From contig JALOTI010000092.1 in assembly GCA_025457985.1 (NCBI GenBank), positions 1-7,434 on the forward strand: 7,434 bases of DNA, given 5' to 3'. The notes beneath the pieces are model-generated. The model was not told where the DNA came from, did not search any database, and was given only the letters and a program-made list of their open reading frames with translations. The first letter of the stretch is position 1, and each line of letters opens with the position of its first letter. The position numbers and the translations under genes are program-made. The DNA is from Leptospira sp. GTDB taxonomy: Bacteria > Spirochaetota > Leptospiria > Leptospirales > Leptospiraceae. This document shows positions 5,349-7,434 of this stretch, piece after piece.

Positions 5349-5350
5349 TC

Positions 5351-6349
5351 ATGGAAGATGCCGTCTACGAAGAGCGAAAGACCCCAGCTGGGTTTTTGGT
5401 GAAAGTTCGACTTTCCAAGTTTACCTACGTTGTTTTTACGGAAAATGGACCCGAAGTACCGAAGGGTGCTAAAAATAATTCAATCGTCGTTAACGTTCCT
5501 AAAGTGGGTTTTTTTGGTGAGGATTTTGATGTTTCCCATTTCCATTTGGGAGAACTTTCGTTTGTCAACGTGAAGGCAGGCAAGATGGTTATTCCCTACC
5601 AGCACGGACTTTCCAATGAAATCAAAACTATCTACCTAGGGACAGGTAGCCAAAGTGACGTCCTACCCGTAATCATTTACCACTACAAAAATAAAGAAGA
5701 TTTGATGGCTGCATGGGAAAATGGAGAGCAGGCTCAGTTTTTGGTCGTAGACGAAGAGATTCCTCGTTCCGATATGGTCTCCTTCAAAATTCGGTATCCA
5801 AGTATGAATATACTCGTGATCAAAAAAAGGATCAACACCTCTGCCGAATCCCAATCTCCCAAGACAGGTGGGAGCGCCGTGAAGGGCGTTGTAGATTATG
5901 ACAAAGTGCGGGCTACGGACGTTGCAAAAAACCAAAACTTAAATACGCATAGTGAAAATCCTGTCTTTTTGGCTAGGATTCATTTGCGCAATTTGGAATT
6001 CGATAAGGTCCGCCAACTGCTTTTAGATTTCCACCTATCATCTGAGGATGTGATGTTTATCCGGACATTTTTGGATGTGATGATCAAAAACGAATATGCG
6101 AAACCGGAACTGGAGACAGCAAAAAATACCTTACTGGCAATGAATGAGGCGTTTCGGTTGGCTGTCCTAATTTTGGAATTCAGGATAGAAGATTTTGAAC
6201 GTGAATTGGACAAGGGCTTTCCTAAAGACACAACACATATGATCTATGCTCTGTTAGCAAAAGAGCAGGAATCAGCAACCGAGATTGAAAAAGAGATCGT
6301 CCTTTGGGAATGGAAGCTTAGGACGAGAGCCATGATCTACAGGAAATAA
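5351..6349 (+). CDS. Protein of unknown function, coupled to the Fis-type regulator
   Basis: 332 aa from ATG 5351, two bases after the upstream stop. AGGA lies 11 bases before the ATG inside the previous gene, so translation is probably coupled. The open frame extends back to 5009, but that part only overlaps the regulator out of frame and is not coding. I do not recognise the family. Residues 1-160 are beta-rich ('GFLVKVRLSKFTYVVF', 'FHLGELSFVNVKAGKMVI', 'PVIIYHYKN', 'MNILVIKKR'). Residues 161-200 are a polar linker (Ser/Thr/Gly/Asn). Residues about 203-330 are helical and amphipathic ('NPVFLARIHLRNLEFDKVRQLLLDF...'), suggesting a TPR-like or helical-bundle domain. There is no signal peptide or membrane segment, so it is cytoplasmic. 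The first half might be a PilZ- or C2-like beta domain, but no diagnostic motif is present. Its tie to the regulator suggests a shared pathway. Confidence 0.85.
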   Translation: MEDAVYEERKTPAGFLVKVRLSKFTYVVFTENGPEVPKGAKNNSIVVNVPKVGFFGEDFDVSHFHLGELSFVNVKAGKMVIPYQHGLSNEIKTIYLGTGSQSDVLPVIIYHYKNKEDLMAAWENGEQAQFLVVDEEIPRSDMVSFKIRYPSMNILVIKKRINTSAESQSPKTGGSAVKGVVDYDKVRATDVAKNQNLNTHSENPVFLARIHLRNLEFDKVRQLLLDFHLSSEDVMFIRTFLDVMIKNEYAKPELETAKNTLLAMNEAFRLAVLILEFRIEDFERELDKGFPKDTTHMIYALLAKEQESATEIEKEIVLWEWKLRTRAMIYRK

Positions 6350-6354
6350 TTTCC

Positions 6355-6382
6355 AAAAATCGCTAAAAAAAGCTTTATTTTT
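6355..6382 (+). terminator. Weak candidate terminator after the two-gene unit
   Basis: AAAAAT-CGCT, an A-rich loop, then AGC and TTTATTTTT can form an imperfect, mostly A-T stem ending in a T-rich run (6374-6382). A 13-base palindrome GGAAATAATTTCC (6342-6354) covers the stop codon just before it. Stability would be low, so this is a weak call. Confidence 0.3.
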
Positions 6383-6414
6383 CCTGAATTTGACTAAAAT
6401 TAAGCTATAAAGCT

Positions 6415-7313
6415 ATGAATTTCGGGAAAACTTACAAATTTTTGGCACAAAACTTGCTAGCCGCCTGTTTCGCCTTGGGGGGATTCATAGCACTTCCATC
6501 CCTGCCGAATCAATCGCTTTATGCAGATGAAATTCCCTCGGAAGCTGTTGTGATTCCAGAGACCCCACTCTTGAATCCTGTGGTGGTAAACTCTGATGGA
6601 TTGGTTTTGGAAATTGTTTATACAGAAGAGGAATTGAGCTCCTCCGAATTTCCTTGCGAGAGTAACCTCGCCTATGGATCTGCCTGGACTTCCATGGAAG
6701 AAATGTCCCTTCCCGATTGGAACGTCGGAGAAATTGAAGTTAGGAACAAAGCCAATTTAGAACCAATCACTCTTGGAATGGTCGCAATGCCCTCACTTCC
6801 ATCGCAGAGGGAACTCATAAAAGGAATGGGGAAAGGGAACGATTCCCTTGTAAAATCGGTTGCCGTACCAGGTCTTTTTGGTTTCCTGGGGATATGTCCC
6901 AACCGAAGCGACTTGCCTTCCAGAAGTTTCTCAATGCCATGCGAAAGCTCTCAGTCGAAGTCAATGACAATGAGATCTGCAAACGATTGGAAATTCTTAT
7001 GGCAACCAGCAAGGATGATCTTCCGATTGCGACAGTCAACCAGCTCCTACTCGATCCAAAAAACTTTGACCCGAAGCTCATCCCTGAGCCATATACGCAA
7101 TACGTCCGACATTTTATCTACATGGTCAAACGCAATGGTCGGCTCCCAGCGGATCTTTCCTCTGGCCTCGAATCTGGCTCAAGCCTCTCGAATGAAACAG
7201 TGGGAAAATCGAAACAGACGCGAAAGCCTGCATCAAAGTCTAAATCCAAAACTGCCAATCCAAGCCCAAAAACTCGCGTAAGTTCGGCAAAAAAGTCCCA
7301 ACAGAAACGTTAG
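6415..7313 (+). pseudogene. Exported protein gene with a -1 frame change (possible sequencing error)
   Basis: The frame starting at ATG 6415 reads naturally to about residue 158. It has an export signal: basic n-region (MNFGKTYK), long hydrophobic core, and likely cleavage after 'SLYA' (37/38); 'LAAC' at 15-18 is a possible spirochete-style lipobox. Past 6891 that frame becomes Ser/Arg-rich and unnatural, whereas the -1 frame reads well from ATG 6894 ('MSQPKRLAFQKFLNAMRKL...'), ending at TAG 7311-7313 with a Lys/Ser-rich basic tail. One extra base in T5 (6875-6879) or G4 (6888-6891) would fuse them into about 299 aa. No slippery heptamer sits in the zero frame, so programmed shifting is unlikely. 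The 6894 ATG has only GGGG two bases away, a poor ribosome site. No SD precedes ATG 6415; an in-frame TGA just upstream fixes the start. The family is not recognised. Confidence 0.6.
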
Positions 7314-7358
7314 AAGAAAGCCCGAATCCTTGCGGAAAATCGCTGGTTTTGGGCCAAA

Positions 7359-7434
7359 TTATGTCTCCCTGTGCCCACCACAGGAAGAGTCTGCAAGGGA
7401 ATAAACGACTGTCTCCTCTCCTAAAAACAGCTTC
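7359..7434 (-). CDS. Possible C-terminal end of a convergent gene (partial)
   Basis: On the minus strand, one frame entering from the right edge reads KLFLGEETVVYSLADSSCG, then five more residues (GHRET counted with the G) to TAA at 7361-7359. Only about 24 codons are visible and a second minus frame is also open here, so coding status rests on natural-looking residue order alone. If real, its stop is 45 bases from the stop of the gene ending at 7313. Confidence 0.25.
   Translation of the reverse strand, partial: KLFLGEETVVYSLADSSCGGHRET
7368..7384. other. Small hairpin near the right edge
   Basis: CCTGTG (7368-7373) and CACAGG (7379-7384) form a 6-bp perfect stem with a CCCAC loop. No T-run follows on either strand, so it is not a standard terminator. 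It lies two bases after an AATTATGTCT motif (7357-7366) identical to one in the rep control region. Confidence 0.3.

Noticed and set aside
5009..5350. Upstream extension of the 332-aa gene
   Set aside because: The extension overlaps the regulator's Fis-type HTH out of frame and reads unnaturally; ATG 5351 gives a normal two-base spacing.
6390..6411. TTGACT ... TATAAA as promoter of the exported protein gene
   Set aside because: Spacing is only about 10 bases and the -10 would abut the ATG.
6871..6896. Programmed -1 frameshift
   Set aside because: CTT TTT GGT and CTG GGG ATA in the zero frame do not form an X XXY YYZ slippery heptamer, and no clear stimulatory hairpin follows.
1..7434. CRISPR arrays, tRNA or rRNA genes, insertion sequences
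   Set aside because: No regularly spaced long repeats, no cloverleaf-like or rRNA sequence, and no transposase frame or terminal inverted repeats were seen.

Overview
The window reads as the replication and partition locus of a secondary replicon (plasmid, plasmid-like prophage or second chromosome), most likely from a Leptospira-type spirochete. The replicon reading rests on a parA-parB-rep cluster on the minus strand with a structured intergenic control region. The spirochete assignment is an inference from the style of the ParA, ParB and Rep proteins and the moderately AT-rich coding sequence. No similarity search was possible.

Minus-strand block (3791 down to 1): parA (ATPase), parB (overlapping parA by 17 bases), a 349-base control region, rep (295 aa, winged-helix N-terminus and a DnaA domain I-like C-terminus), then a gene that leaves the window at base 1. 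That last gene encodes two discoidin (F5/8 type C)-like beta domains. The 1888-2236 region carries a strong sigma-70-like rep promoter, short TGACATWAT repeats in 10-bp-phased pairs on both promoters, several hairpins, and a convincing plus-strand intrinsic terminator preceded by a consensus -35. This is the architecture of a small counter-transcribed RNA controlling rep.

Divergent block (about 3890 to 6349): beside parA lie two copies of a 16-bp palindrome, TGTCGGACATCCGACA, exactly 51 bp apart; they are the best candidate parS / ParB (or regulator) sites. They are followed by a two-gene unit: a 443-aa protein shaped like an NtrC-family activator (GAF-like N-terminus, AAA+ remnant, Fis-type HTH) that has lost the Walker B acids and GAFTGA loop, and, two bases later, a 332-aa protein of unknown function.

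Right end (6415-7434): an exported protein gene whose reading frame changes near 6875-6891, probably a one-base homopolymer deletion (real or from sequencing). The last 120 bases contain a small hairpin, another copy of the AATTATGTCT motif, and possibly the C-terminal end of a convergent gene.

Working model: Rep binds the TGACATWAT repeats to start replication and to adjust its own promoter, the antisense RNA sets the Rep level, and ParA with ParB bound at the palindromes segregates copies. The divergent regulator pair may tie the locus to another signal.
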